Assembly: GCA_004764695.1 (NCBI GenBank)
Contig: SMSO01000032.1
Coordinates: forward strand, 8,948,668-9,012,667
Direction of reading: 5' to 3'
From: Schizochytrium sp. TIO01
Lineage: Eukaryota > Sar > Bigyra > Thraustochytrida > Thraustochytriidae
Length of the DNA stretch: 64,000 nucleotides
Below, one piece after another: positions 1 to 10,337 of the stretch; within the stretch, counting starts at the first letter, position 1, and every line of letters starts with the position of its first letter. The position numbers were made by a program, and so were the translations under genes. The notes beneath the pieces were generated by a model that was not told where the DNA came from, made no database searches, and saw only the letters and a program-made list of their open reading frames with translations.

Positions 1-244
1 CCTCATCTCTGTAGATCGTGCGTTTCTTGGACTGACTCTTTTCAGACTGGGAAGAAGCTGGCTTTGAAGGTACTGATGTCTTCGAATCAGTCTTGGTCTT
101 GGTTTTATCTTTGGATCCCTCAGACTCGTTCCTTGACGTAGATTTCGACGTAGGTTCTGTCTGCTTGACAGCCTTGCTTTCCTCCTTTTTTGTTGCAGGA
201 TTGTGTGCAGGCTTGCTGAAAAAGCTGCGGATATCACCCTTCAT
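1..244 (-). CDS. RFC1: Replication factor C large subunit-like protein, N-terminal part (runs off left edge)
   Basis: An ATG at 242-244 (complement) opens a frame with no stop for 81 codons to the window edge. The protein starts MKGDIRSFFSKP, a PCNA-interacting (PIP-like) motif at the very N-terminus, as in the clamp loader large subunit RFC1, whose human form starts MDIRKFF. A long Lys/Ser/Thr-rich disordered stretch follows and then KKRTIY near residue 75, matching the KKRIIY region of human RFC1 at a similar place. RFC1 loads PCNA on primed DNA in the nucleus. The BRCT and AAA+ parts would lie outside the window. DNA ligase I also carries an N-terminal PIP box (SIMSFF) and is the main alternative. 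The PIP-like start is clear; the family name is moderately sure. Confidence 0.55.
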   Translation of the reverse strand, partial: MKGDIRSFFSKPAHNPATKKEESKAVKQTEPTSKSTSRNESEGSKDKTKTKTDSKTSVPSKPASSQSEKSQSKKRTIYRDE

Positions 245-940
245 TTTCTCCTCGTCAACTTTGCCCTGAAAGCACTCTGCTGTCTATATTCGACTTTTCT
301 GTGTCGCAGAAGCTTGCTGAGGAGGTTTTCCACCTCGATGCTGGGTCTTCCGTCGCAGACTACACCAAGCAGAACGCGGAGTTAATCCTACTGAGTACGG
401 CTGCCCGCCCTATCAGTAGCTCCGCGGATCCCTTGCGCCACGGAAGCTCTATCGATAGGTTTTGGTTGATTGAAGCGCCAAGGATTTTGACATGTCTCTT
501 TCTTCTACTACCTAACCACGATCAACGTAGTTGAGCAAGTATTGCATTGTTAGACTAAGTACTATTAACTAAAGGCTTAAGCCTTTGCGTTTCGTAGCAC
601 TAATATGAGATATGATAGTATGCATCGTGACTTGAGCATAACGCAAGGCAGACAATTGGGGAATTGTGCAAGAGCAACAAATGTTGGTGTTCATTGTAAA
701 AATTAAAAGGTCGAATATACTATACTGGTTGGCAATTTTAACAACATGGTTGTTGTTTGCTACTTTCTGGTCAAGTTCACGGTGGTTGGATTTAATGTTT
801 TCAAGGAGCATGCTTCGTGAAGATAGTTTGTCGGTCGAGATAATCGGAGCTGCAATAAATACATAAGAAATGGAAAGGGATCCTTACAAGAATTGAAAAC
901 ATAAAAACGAAGGATAACATGATAGTTGTTGGCTGGAAAA
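245..940. other. Intergenic: IFT54 3' side and RFC1-like 5' side
   Basis: AT-rich sequence between two minus-strand genes. It should hold the 3' UTR of the IFT54 gene and the promoter and leader of the RFC1-like gene. Short reading frames here overlap each other and match nothing I know. Confidence 0.5.
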
Positions 941-3058
941 CTAATTAAGAACCATATCACGGAGGAGCTCTGAAATACGCTGATCATTCTTAGCAATGGA
1001 GGCCTTGAGAGTGGCAATACGGCTTTGTTTATCTTTGATGTTCTCATCAATTTCGGTAAGTTTTCCACGCAAGGGGAGAAGTGTTTCGGAAGTGACACGT
1101 TGTTCATCTTCCATAGCGTCACAGCACTTGCGATACTCATTTTTCCACTTGTCGAGTTCCTTGGACATGGCTGTGAGGTCTTCGTGCACGAAATCCATGC
1201 ACTTGCCCAGTGGGTTAGTGCTCTGGCAAACAAGTTGGATCGCAGACCTGATCTTGTCCACGTCCACGACACCGGCAGGCTTGCCTTTGCCACCCTTGTG
1301 GAGACCCTGTCCGATCTTACCCATAGTAATGCCTCGCGAGGTCGGCCGCTCATCAGATTTAGCTTCGTCATTCGCCTCTGGGCGTGTGTCTGCTGCATCC
1401 TGCTTCTGTTCGTCATCAAGAATATCTCTCACAAGACGACTCTTGAGCTGCTGCTGGCCATCGTCTAGGGAAGGGTCCATGTTCTCGTTGGCACCACTAC
1501 GCCGACGGCTGAGAGCACCATCCTCATCCTCCTGCTCATCTTCATCAGAGTCATTATCACCTTCCCGCATCACGCCAACTGGAGCTCCCTGACCACGGGA
1601 AGGTGGTTTCTCCATAGCACCAGCAGTGCGTTCTCGAATTTTAGGTGGACGCTTGCGAGCTGTCTGCGGTCTGGCGAGATTTTTGCGATCCGAGGGTTCT
1701 TCAATTGTCCTGCGGTCAGTTTCTTTAGATTCGGGGCCTGTGTCTTCGGACTCCTTGGCCTCAATTGGTGAGTTTTCTTCGGCTGCGTCATTTCGAGCAG
1801 CGGAAGAGTCTGCTGCGCTTCTTGTCGACGACTTACGTGGACGCTCCTCACCGCGGACGTTGTCGGGTTCCATCTGCTGGGAGGAGCGAGAAGACCTGCT
1901 GTTATGCTTGGGCAGGTCTTCCTCCTCATCATCATCATCGCCACCCTTTAGCTGCACTTGCTCGGTAGCAGGAGCAGCTTCACCCCCCCCCAATGCAATG
2001 CGAACAGCCTCACTTGGTGGAACTGCATAAGCCTCGGATGAGGTTGCCAAAATAGCCAACATTTGTAAGAGCATGTTTGTCTTGTCAGACTCCTGACCAG
2101 CAACAATGCGAGAAGCATTTGCGTCTACTGGGACGCCACTACAAATTTCTACAAAACGAATAAGTTTCTCAAGATACCCGAGCTTGGCTTCCTTTGAGGT
2201 GCATTGCTTGGAATCTAGCTCTTCGCCTTGGAAGAGGCCTTCCATGAGACCTGTCGCGCTACGGAGGCTAGTCATTACATCGTGGATAAAGCGAAAGGGG
2301 GGGCGGCTCAACAGTTTTTCTGTCATTTTTGGCTTGCGAATGATATCACCATAAAGACGAATAGTAGTGCCAATGTCACCGTCCACCCCGCTAAGTTGGC
2401 CAGATTCATGATTTGATTTAGTCTCACTAGGCTCAGGCTCCTTTGACTCTGCCGGCGGAGGTGCTTCTGCTGCCGAGGAGTTTGAACGTGATTTGCGGCG
2501 GGGCTTCTCCTGCTCTTTTGATTCATCTGTTGCAGCTGAGCGATCTTCAGCCTCGCCCATTGGCGCAGCTTTTGTAGACGGTTTTTTGCTGCTTTCTTGA
2601 TGATCTTCTGCTTTGGACTCGCCTCCTTGTCGAGGTACACGTCCAGGAGGCACGCCGTCAAGCGCCAAACGTGATGCAGCTGCGTAGTCAATAGTACTAT
2701 CCATTGCTGCTTTTGCAAGGGCTTGGAGCAGAATATTTGTGTTAAGAGCCTCAGCGCCAGCCACAATCTTTGCCTCGCGTACGTCAATGGCTTCCCCCAT
2801 GCAGATACTTGCAAAGGCAATAATTTTATGCAAAAAGTCTAGCTTTCCTTGTTTACTGTCTTTGATGTTTCCAGAATCTTGCTCTTCAGCAGTGAGCAAA
2901 GCATCTACAAAGCCCGTCTTGCTATTCATCCCCATTACAATGTCGTGCAAAAACCGGAAAGGGGGTCTCGAGAGTAACTTTTCCGTCATCTTCGGTTTCT
3001 TGATGAGCCCCCCTACGAGAGATTGGGTCTCAGCGATGGCATCCTCGAGCGATGCCAT
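941..3058 (-). CDS. IFT54: Intraflagellar transport protein IFT54 (TRAF3IP1/MIP-T3) with doubled N-terminal domain
   Basis: A 705-residue protein, close to human TRAF3IP1 (about 690). IFT54 is an IFT-B subunit that carries tubulin and other cargo along the axoneme; its N-terminal calponin-homology-like domain binds tubulin and its C-terminal coiled coil binds IFT20. Residues about 8-115 show the family core: KPKMTEKLLSRPPFRFLHD, then IVAGAEALNTNILLQ. The same core returns at about 228-345 (KPKMTEKLLSRPPFRFIHD, then IVAGQESDKTNMLLQ). So the N-terminal domain is present twice, joined by a Lys/Ser/Glu-rich linker. Residues about 360-590 are charged and disordered. Residues about 591-705 form the conserved C-terminal MIP-T3 coiled coil. 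One uninterrupted exon; ATG at 3056-3058, TAG stop. The doubled domain is odd: known IFT54 proteins carry one copy. Confidence 0.9.
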   Translation of the reverse strand: MASLEDAIAETQSLVGGLIKKPKMTEKLLSRPPFRFLHDIVMGMNSKTGFVDALLTAEEQDSGNIKDSKQGKLDFLHKIIAFASICMGEAIDVREAKIVAGAEALNTNILLQALAKAAMDSTIDYAAASRLALDGVPPGRVPRQGGESKAEDHQESSKKPSTKAAPMGEAEDRSAATDESKEQEKPRRKSRSNSSAAEAPPPAESKEPEPSETKSNHESGQLSGVDGDIGTTIRLYGDIIRKPKMTEKLLSRPPFRFIHDVMTSLRSATGLMEGLFQGEELDSKQCTSKEAKLGYLEKLIRFVEICSGVPVDANASRIVAGQESDKTNMLLQMLAILATSSEAYAVPPSEAVRIALGGGEAAPATEQVQLKGGDDDDEEEDLPKHNSRSSRSSQQMEPDNVRGEERPRKSSTRSAADSSAARNDAAEENSPIEAKESEDTGPESKETDRRTIEEPSDRKNLARPQTARKRPPKIRERTAGAMEKPPSRGQGAPVGVMREGDNDSDEDEQEDEDGALSRRRSGANENMDPSLDDGQQQLKSRLVRDILDDEQKQDAADTRPEANDEAKSDERPTSRGITMGKIGQGLHKGGKGKPAGVVDVDKIRSAIQLVCQSTNPLGKCMDFVHEDLTAMSKELDKWKNEYRKCCDAMEDEQRVTSETLLPLRGKLTEIDENIKDKQSRIATLKASIAKNDQRISELLRDMVLN

Positions 3059-4718
3059 TGTGTCTCGTATTACTTTCCCCAGACTTGGTTGTCCTTGTCT
3101 TCAATCTATTTTCGTAAAGCTCTCTCTCGAAATAGCAGGGTTAAGTGCCACGCGCGCAAGCGCTGTCGCCAGTTGTGAAGATGCGTTGATCTTATGTGGA
3201 CAAAGTCGCTTGATGTTGCTCTATGTATATGCCTCTGTGTCCAAGGATGTCCTCAACCCCGGTCAAGAGCAGGTAGGTTGTCAGTTTGCAGATGCAGTAG
3301 TTCTGCTTTGAGCCACTGCTAAGTGCTTTGTACCCTCTGAGGATACTGCGAGCTAGCGGCCTTTCACGCTGAGCCCTGACCGAGGCCTTGGCTCTTTGCG
3401 GACTTGCTCCAAGTCTCTGCTTCGAATTGCGGCTCCTTGGGGAGTATAAAAGGTCCTCGAACCAGGTCCCCGTGCGCCGGCCCGTCTGATTGTATTGTGC
3501 TATGCTACCAGTGTTGCTTCCCACGTTTTCTGACACCTCGCAGAATCGCTCTTCTGCAGACAGAACTCTTCTACAAGTATAAATTTGCCTGTTGCGCTGC
3601 CTCTTCAAGCTGCATAAACGAATCCATGCAACTTTGCCTCACTAATAGAATGAACTTGCGAATAACAATATTCTTCAATTTGTAAGTTACCCCCCAACCA
3701 ATGTAAGAGACTTAGCCTTTGCTCTTACAAATACACACTACTTAGTAATATACCACCTATATAACATTATGCAGCCCCGAAGCCATGCCCATGCGAGCTT
3801 CGTCTTGAAAGCCTCGTGGCTACGTTCAGGTTCGTGCGCTTAGAGTAGTTTCTATGATCTTCTAGCAGTGCCATGCATTTCGAAGATGATGACACGTACA
3901 CTGATTCTGCCAATGGTCCGCCCATATGACCGTTGAGATATGTGGGGTTTCGCAAGTTCCAGATGTTCTATATTGAAACCGACAGCTAATTGAATAATTG
4001 GGCAAGGCCTGGACCCCGTACCGACCGAGGCATCCGCTGTGCTCTCGGCGGCGCGCGACGGAGACCGGCGCGTGAGAGGATAATTAAACGCAGTGACATA
4101 CCTTCGTCGCTGCTGACCCGGCCTGGTTTCCCAGCGAGGGTAGCGCGGTGAAAGTATTTGTGCTAGGTGGTGGTGGATCCGTTTTGCTCGCGCGCTTCTT
4201 TCTCCTATTCTTCTAGTTTTGGCGGCAGTGTTTTGGCGCGCTTTTGCGTGCAGTGGCCTTGGGTTCCATCTTTGCGCTTCAACCATTCATTTGTTCGCAA
4301 GATATTTGCTGTGCATCTTTGTTTGATCGTGGAGACATTATTGTAGGTTCGCATACTTTGTGGAGTGCCATTTATTTTCAAACAAGCTCTTGCACACACA
4401 AGTTTAGATCAGAGTATATCTATATTTCTTCCGGTGAAGGCCAACACATATAATTGCATCTGATAGTGCCATTGTGCTTCTTTTGAACTAGAATCACTTC
4501 AGTTTGGGGGGATTTAATTTGCTTGGAGTCGTAGCTCCTGTCCTACATTTTGTTCTTCTATTTGGATAGGTTATCAGGAAAACTTTTAGTTCATCCTTAT
4601 ACGTGTGGGTCGTCTGTTTGCTATTTGTTTATTTTGGGGAAGGGCTTTTGCGAAGTCTCGGCTCACTAGAGTTTTCTTTGGTTAACGAGACATTCAGGTA
4701 AAGATACAGGCGGAGACG
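3059..4718. other. Divergent intergenic region between IFT54 and the CTFxP protein
   Basis: About 1.66 kb between two divergently transcribed genes, so it should hold both promoters. A TATA-like GAGTATAAAAGG lies at about 3438-3450 on the plus strand but is far from both starts. Reading frames here are short and unlike known proteins. No RNA gene is recognised. Confidence 0.5.
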
Positions 4719-7232
4719 ATGTCGGCAGCATCTCCTGCCCGAGCCTCAACACCGCTGGGGTCCATGTCTACAACAGGCTCAGAGGTATTTGCCGACGGCA
4801 AGAGCAAATCAGAACGTATTCAAGAACTTGTACACCAAATGAAAATGGGCAACATCACCAAGAGCGAGCTGTTCACTCAACTATCATTGCTGCAAAGGAC
4901 ATCATCTACAGGAACTAAGAATCGTGGAGCTCCAGATGACGCCAGCCATGGTGTATCGGTGGTGTCTGAAGAAGAAGAGCATGAATCTGGTAGTGAAGTT
5001 CAGAGTAGCGTTGCGGAAAGCCCTTATGATTTCATACTTCACCGGTCAGGTGCTGAGGGTCGCGGCTCAACACCGGAGCGACGCGCCCAAATTCTCCAGC
5101 GTTTGTTCGAGGAGAAACGCCGGCAGCGCCAGAAAGCGGCAACGCCATCAGTAGGAACTTCTGCATCTGTAGCCTCTGGAAGTAGTCACATGCGACCTGA
5201 TACTCCTTCAACTTTGGAGAGCGCTGATGTACATCATGGTAACGTGGCTGCGTACTCGCCAAGAAGCGCGCGGCCTTCATCAGCCACCTCGTGGGTTCCT
5301 TGGGAAGGCGCAGATGATGGCAATAATATTCATCATTCGCATACGACCCAGGATGATGCACACCAGGTACTTGAACGCATGCGGCGCCAGCACGAGCATC
5401 ACCAGGGCGGAAGTCAGTCCGCCGGTGGCGACGGGCAAAGACCACGACCTTCGTCAGCGCCACGACCGGTAGGCAGAAGACCTGATCTTTCACAGCGTGG
5501 AAGTGCAAGCTATTGGTACGAAACTCGTAAACGCAGGATGCAGCAGGACTTATTGGAAAAGCAACTTGAAGAGTGCACATTTCGACCCAAGATCAGAGAC
5601 CTGCCCTCGGAATATGGTACTGGAAGACACCCTCGCGTGCGAGGTAACTTTCAAGAACGTGTTGATACTTGGAACCAGAGAAAACGTGAAGAGACTGAGC
5701 GAAAACGGCGCGAGAAACAAGCTTCGGAACTCGATGGATGCACGTTTCAACCACAAATCAACCGCAGCAGGAGTCGAAGTCGCGGTCGGCCAATGACCCC
5801 AGGACGCAACAGCGATGCAGGATCTTCTATCGGCTCGCCAATTTCGGCTCGACGTGCTGATGAAGATGTATATGGCGATGAAGATGGTCTTCGAGAAACT
5901 ATGAGTGAGGCTGGCGCGTCTCGGCATGGCAGGTCAAATCCCTATGAACGTCTTTACCGTCAGAACAACGCAGAGAAAATCGCTGCAATGCAAGCCAAGG
6001 CACGTGCTGATGAAGAAGAACGCATGCGCCAAGAGTGCACTTTTAAACCAAAGCTTTCTGATTCTGTACAGTTCCCTGGGCGCTCACGGTACATGAAGGG
6101 CACTGCGTCTCAACCAGCCAGTGCTCGTGGAACTCGCGGTGTGGGAGAGGTGATGTCTGAGAGTGGAGTATCAACCCCTTCGTCACGAGCACGTCGCAAG
6201 TCTGCGTGGGATGAACAGTGTACATTTACCCCGCAAACAAACCCTGTACACCCCAAGATGGAGGCTGCTCAAGTTTATCTTTCAAACGATATCTTCACTC
6301 GCTTGTCTCAGCCTCGCGAAGCACTGTACCAACGTCGCGAAGCAGATTCAGGAAGTGAAGTGAGCCCTGGCAGCGGGGATGATGACCGGGTTATGGATAT
6401 GGAGACCTTTATGGCAAGTCTTGGTGATGCGCAAGGGGATGCTAACTCTTCAAAGGGGGGCAAACAAAGGCCGGGTTCTGCACCTCGTCAGCGACCATCA
6501 ACAGCTGAAGGAGCAAAGGCATTGACGGCGGAGGAGCGCAGGGAGCGTCGTAAGTCGTTTGAGGCTTTTCTGGCCCGCCAGAGTCACAGTACTGTGCGCA
6601 AACAGCAAAAGATTGCACAGGTAGCGCAACGCACCAACCCTTCTCATAAGCCAGAGCTTTGCGCGAAGTCACTCTCCATGGCAAATCAACGCGCGAAGGG
6701 AGATTTTCTGCAGCGGGTTGCAAAGGGTGCGATCCGGCGTGAGCATGAGGCTGTTCGCCGGAAGTCAAGTAGCCTCGACCCAGAGTGTACGTTTCATCCT
6801 AAAATCACGCGTGTTGGCCAGTCCCGGCCTGCGCGCACGACGCTGGAGATGAGTCGCGGCGATAGTCTTCGAAAGGAGACCAACGCTCGGCTCATGAAGT
6901 TGCGTGTGGAGCAGGAGGAGCTCCAAGATTTGACGTTCACACCTGAGTTCCAGGCACGCCACAAGGCTGCTGAGGGTCGCCTGAAGATCCTCTCCGAGCC
7001 AGACACTTATATTCGTCGCTTGCAGCACAAAGATACTTTACAGTCTCATAAACAAACCAAGGCTGCTCAGGATCAGGAAATGAAGGAGCTGGAGGAGTGT
7101 ACATTTAAGCCCGAGATTCATGATGCGCCAGCGTATGTGAAGCGGATTGTCCGCTCGCTGGCCCTCGCGAAACCTGCTCGAGAGGCTCAGGCTGCAGCTG
7201 AAAAGGAGCACGCCCGTCCCGAGTGGCGTTAG
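4719..7232 (+). CDS. Disordered protein with seven CTFxP motifs
   Basis: An 837-residue, highly charged protein rich in Arg, Ser, Glu and Gln, with no transmembrane segment or signal peptide. Its mark is a motif of the form [E/Q/P]-[E/C]-C-T-F-x-P-[K/E/Q] repeated seven times: EECTFRPKI (about 284), DGCTFQPQI (339), QECTFKPKL (438), EQCTFTPQT (498), PECTFHPKI (687), DLTFTPEF (738) and EECTFKPEI (793). Each follows a basic, helical stretch full of R/K/E, so the protein may alternate helices with short CTFxP anchors. The first 60 residues include a helix with IQELVHQMKMGNITKSELF. Similar motifs occur in uncharacterised protist proteins, often tied to cytoskeleton or cilium, but I do not know a proven function. 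ATG at 4719, TAG stop, one exon. Confidence 0.85.
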   Translation: MSAASPARASTPLGSMSTTGSEVFADGKSKSERIQELVHQMKMGNITKSELFTQLSLLQRTSSTGTKNRGAPDDASHGVSVVSEEEEHESGSEVQSSVAESPYDFILHRSGAEGRGSTPERRAQILQRLFEEKRRQRQKAATPSVGTSASVASGSSHMRPDTPSTLESADVHHGNVAAYSPRSARPSSATSWVPWEGADDGNNIHHSHTTQDDAHQVLERMRRQHEHHQGGSQSAGGDGQRPRPSSAPRPVGRRPDLSQRGSASYWYETRKRRMQQDLLEKQLEECTFRPKIRDLPSEYGTGRHPRVRGNFQERVDTWNQRKREETERKRREKQASELDGCTFQPQINRSRSRSRGRPMTPGRNSDAGSSIGSPISARRADEDVYGDEDGLRETMSEAGASRHGRSNPYERLYRQNNAEKIAAMQAKARADEEERMRQECTFKPKLSDSVQFPGRSRYMKGTASQPASARGTRGVGEVMSESGVSTPSSRARRKSAWDEQCTFTPQTNPVHPKMEAAQVYLSNDIFTRLSQPREALYQRREADSGSEVSPGSGDDDRVMDMETFMASLGDAQGDANSSKGGKQRPGSAPRQRPSTAEGAKALTAEERRERRKSFEAFLARQSHSTVRKQQKIAQVAQRTNPSHKPELCAKSLSMANQRAKGDFLQRVAKGAIRREHEAVRRKSSSLDPECTFHPKITRVGQSRPARTTLEMSRGDSLRKETNARLMKLRVEQEELQDLTFTPEFQARHKAAEGRLKILSEPDTYIRRLQHKDTLQSHKQTKAAQDQEMKELEECTFKPEIHDAPAYVKRIVRSLALAKPAREAQAAAEKEHARPEWR

Positions 7233-8182
7233 GTAGTAGGGTAGAAGGTACCATCTCGTAACATGACAAATTGCTAATTTTTCTACTTGTGTCAGTTGTT
7301 TTTTTCATTTCGAGTCCATCACTGCGACGTTTCATTGTTGGCAAGGTTTGTATAGTTCATGCAGAAATACCTTTGCTTCTTGCATAGCCTTGCATAGCTT
7401 GTCAAGTGAATGATCATTGTAGGTTGTTGTTTTAAGTAGTTGATGAAGGTCAAATTGAATCAGTGAATAGCATTTTAATCTTTTGTTTTGGTCTTTAGTT
7501 TTTTTTTTGTTTCTTTCAAACGGGTAGATGAAAGTGTCGTTGAAGGTTTGTGATGATGAGGATATAGCGTGACTTAGCAAAGCAGGGTCGTCATGCGGGA
7601 GAGCAGCAAAGAATTTAACTAGCCAGCTATCTTTCCGCCGGTACTTTGCCCGCACTAGTCCTTTGGAGGAGGTTGAGTCAGTGAGATGAGAAGCTAGAGC
7701 TTCGGCATCTTTTTTATATGAGCGCACAGGGAGTCAAACCCCTGGCAGTGGAGAGAAAGTAGTGATTGGTAGAAGTGTTGTTGTATAGTTGTACGAAAGG
7801 TTGAAATAAGCGAAAGTGGTGCTTCTCAGTTAATTGCTCCGCAGTACCGCTGTCGATTACATTCCTATCAGAGAAAAACGTGTTCCCTGTGAACTCGTCG
7901 ATGTGGTAATATCGGACGCAACTGAGCCACCAGCAAACAATCTGTTACGGACAGGCATTTTCTCTAGCCCACGACCGCCAACCTATTATCAAGGCCACAT
8001 CTCCCACACTTGCTATGATTGAGGCAAGCCAATGCACCAATTAATCAGTCAATGAATCCCATTAATCAGGCGTCCATGCGTGCATTCCATGTCTCGATCT
8101 CGCAAGAAGCGTGTGTGATTGAAGAGGAGGAGAGTTTAGTTGGTGAGCCAATGAGACGGAGAGCGCGTCATCTCTTGCCCAT
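7233..8182. other. Convergent intergenic region
   Basis: About 950 bases between the CTFxP gene (plus) and uS5m (minus), holding both 3' ends. A 131-codon frame on the minus strand (7332-7727) has no ATG near its start and is not supported. Nothing else is seen. Confidence 0.45.
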
Positions 8183-8926
8183 TCACCCGCGGTGCCTGTA
8201 ACGGTTGACGCGCTGTACCTTCATACCTCTGGCGAGCGAGAGGTCCTCTGGTGAGTGCATCTTGCCGAGCGCATCAAAGAAAGCGTAAACTACCGACGAG
8301 GTGGTTGTGCGTCCAATCACCTTGGTCGTCGCGTTTTCGATGCCGACCACATCGCACAGACACTGAATAGTCGGGCTGGAGGTGAGACCGTTGTACGGCT
8401 TACAGGCACGCAAGAGAACACGCGTGTTGTTCTTCTTACCGACCACGTCGTAGAAGAGACCCTTGTCCTCGCTCAGCTCCACAGGCACCCAGTTCGTCAA
8501 AGCGTTGCGGTAGGCCTTATCAATGGCGGCGCGCACAGTGCGTCCCTTGCCGACCGCGAAGCCACCAGCGCCGTTGCCGTTGCCAGCGGCAACGAGGGCG
8601 CGGAAGGAGTTCACACGGCCTCCCTTGGTGGTCTTGCGGGTGGAATCGACGGCAAGCACACGCGAGACGATCTGCATGCGAGGCTGCGGGGCCGGGGTGA
8701 AGCGGTTGCGCTTAGCAGGCTGACGGCGAGCGTTGTTTCCAGAGTCTGAGCTCACATCCGAGCTGCCCACGCCCTTGTTTGCGCGGAAAGGCTGCGCAAC
8801 CTGACCAGGGGCAGGGGAAGAGGACGAGGACGAGAAGGCGCGCATGAAGGAGAACGAGGGAGACACCGGGGCAAGACCGGAGCATGCGGGGCGGAACACG
8901 CCGCGGGAAAGAGCGGCGGAGAGCAT
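8183..8926 (-). CDS. MRPS5: Mitochondrial small-subunit ribosomal protein uS5 (S5)
   Basis: A 247-residue protein if translation starts at the ATG at 8924-8926. The start MLSAALSRGVFRPACSG plus a run of serines (AFSSSSSSPAPG) looks like a mitochondrial presequence. Residues about 84-155 hold the S5 N-terminal double-stranded RNA-binding fold: RVLAVDSTRKTTKGGRVNSF, then LVAAGNGNGAGGFAVGKG and a helix of AAIDKAYRNA. The rest holds the S5 C-terminal domain (KPYNGLTSSPTIQCLCDVVGI, KVIGRTTTSSVVYAFFDAL). uS5 sits in the decoding-side body of the small subunit near the mRNA entry. An earlier in-frame Met would add an Arg/Gln-rich leader and is less likely. A GCAAA-type repeat lies upstream at 9146-9178. 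TGA stop. Confidence 0.9.
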   Translation of the reverse strand: MLSAALSRGVFRPACSGLAPVSPSFSFMRAFSSSSSSPAPGQVAQPFRANKGVGSSDVSSDSGNNARRQPAKRNRFTPAPQPRMQIVSRVLAVDSTRKTTKGGRVNSFRALVAAGNGNGAGGFAVGKGRTVRAAIDKAYRNALTNWVPVELSEDKGLFYDVVGKKNNTRVLLRACKPYNGLTSSPTIQCLCDVVGIENATTKVIGRTTTSSVVYAFFDALGKMHSPEDLSLARGMKVQRVNRYRHRG

Positions 8927-10337
8927 GGTGGCACGCGGGAGGAGAGAGCAGGGGTGAGCGCAGGCGCGGAGGCGGCTTTGTCTTCTGCCTTGGCCTGCTT
9001 TTGCCTGCTCCTGGCCTTGTCTGTGCTCTATCAGGTTTCTTGTGTTGGAGACGCGGGTTTGTTCTACTGTAGGAAACAATTTGTTTCATAGTATAGATAT
9101 ATATTTTCCACTTTACTTCATTATTCTCTAGTGTCCGAAACTGCCTTGCTTTGCTTTGCTTCGCTTTACTTTGCTTTACAATTATGCCTCTCTTGCGAAA
9201 GGTCAATACCCACTGAAGAATGCAGCGAATAACTCACTTGCAGTGGACACGCTACAGTAGAGAATGCGCATTGTCTATAGTGCCGTGCTCCATGTAGGCG
9301 CAACTCAACATTCCTTCAAGTCGTTGCTAAAGAAACAAGTACCGCCTCTGCTGACTTTAGCTCTTCTTTCGCCGTGCCATCATCGCTTCGTGTCCTGCCT
9401 GCTCTCTATTGTTCGCTATCGCCATGATTTCACTCACTCACTCGTTCATTCATCAATTCATTCGCATACATCTGTCGATCGACTATCGATCGTTCGATTG
9501 ATAGCCATAGTAAGAGCACTACTGCCATCGGTACTGCCAGCCAGTGCTAAGGTTAGGACTAGGTGCTGCTAGGCGCAGGATGTTCTCGCCTTTTCCATCT
9601 TTTCCTGTGGCTCTGGGCAAACGGGGAAACTTTAACGCCGGCTAAACTTAGGGCTTCGGGGATACAGGGGTGAAAAAGCCGAAGTGCGAAAACCAAACTT
9701 CTTCTATTTTAAAGTTAGAAAATATTCTATAGCTTCAAGTTGGGTAAAAACCCAAGCTAAAACGATTGCTTATTACATGCAGGGAAGGACTGGGTACCAC
9801 GGTGCCTGATGTGAAGCAAGTTGCAAAGTATGTGGTGAGGTCGTTTAACAATTTTGAAACATCGAACAGATGGTCTAGGTTGAGAGGTTGCGTTAGTATC
9901 AGAGTTAGATTGTCATACAGGAAAGGCACATCTCTCCCTGCCTACGACCAATGTATTATTGCGTTTAAATTAAGAAGACGCTCGGAAATGCATGATAACG
10001 CATAGCATTCATATCTTTCAAATGCTGAATTTCTTTTGTTCAGAAACACGCGTCTATCCCTAAAGCTAATCTGAAAGTACATATGCGCAAGTCTGCTTTT
10101 GCGAAACACAGGGAAACGCATTTCCTTAATTTCACAAGATGGGATGTTTGTTAATTTCGTAGGTTTAACGTAATCACATCTGTTGATATATTTAAACAAA
10201 ACTAACAGCGCTAATGGTGTTACATGGAAACCCCCCTCACCCCAGCATATCTTGTTGTTTAGATTGCTTGGGTCTAACTTATGATACATTGACAGCTCTT
10301 TCATTCAGCCTGAAAGGTATCCATGGAAATGCAGATG
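8927..10337. other. Intergenic region upstream of uS5m
   Basis: Holds the uS5m promoter side and the 3' side of the PC-esterase-like gene. It includes the GCAAA repeat at 9146-9178 and short TCAC/ATTC repeats at about 9427-9470. A 120-codon ATG frame on the minus strand (9942-10304) shows no codon bias and no family signature and is left out. Confidence 0.45.
9146..9178 (-). repeat. GCAAA-type pentamer repeat upstream of uS5m
   Basis: Imperfect TTGCT repeats on the plus strand, read as AGCAA/GCAAA on the gene strand, about 220-250 bases before the uS5m ATG. The same unit lies upstream of the first DRAM-like gene and the LEA-like gene. Confidence 0.6.

Noticed and set aside
3438-3450. TATA-box-like GAGTATAAAAGG
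   Set aside because: More than 1.2 kb from the next plus-strand start and not followed by a supported gene or RNA.
7332-7727. 131-codon minus frame after the CTFxP gene
   Set aside because: It starts at GTG with no ATG until near the end, and has no signature.
7725-7770. tRNA-like arm on the minus strand (CAGGGGTTTGACTCCCTG)
   Set aside because: The T-loop lacks the TTC core, and no A box, anticodon arm or pairing acceptor stem is found upstream.
9942-10304. 120-codon ATG frame on the minus strand after the PC-esterase-like gene
   Set aside because: No codon bias, no recognisable domain and AT-rich; most likely 3' flank.
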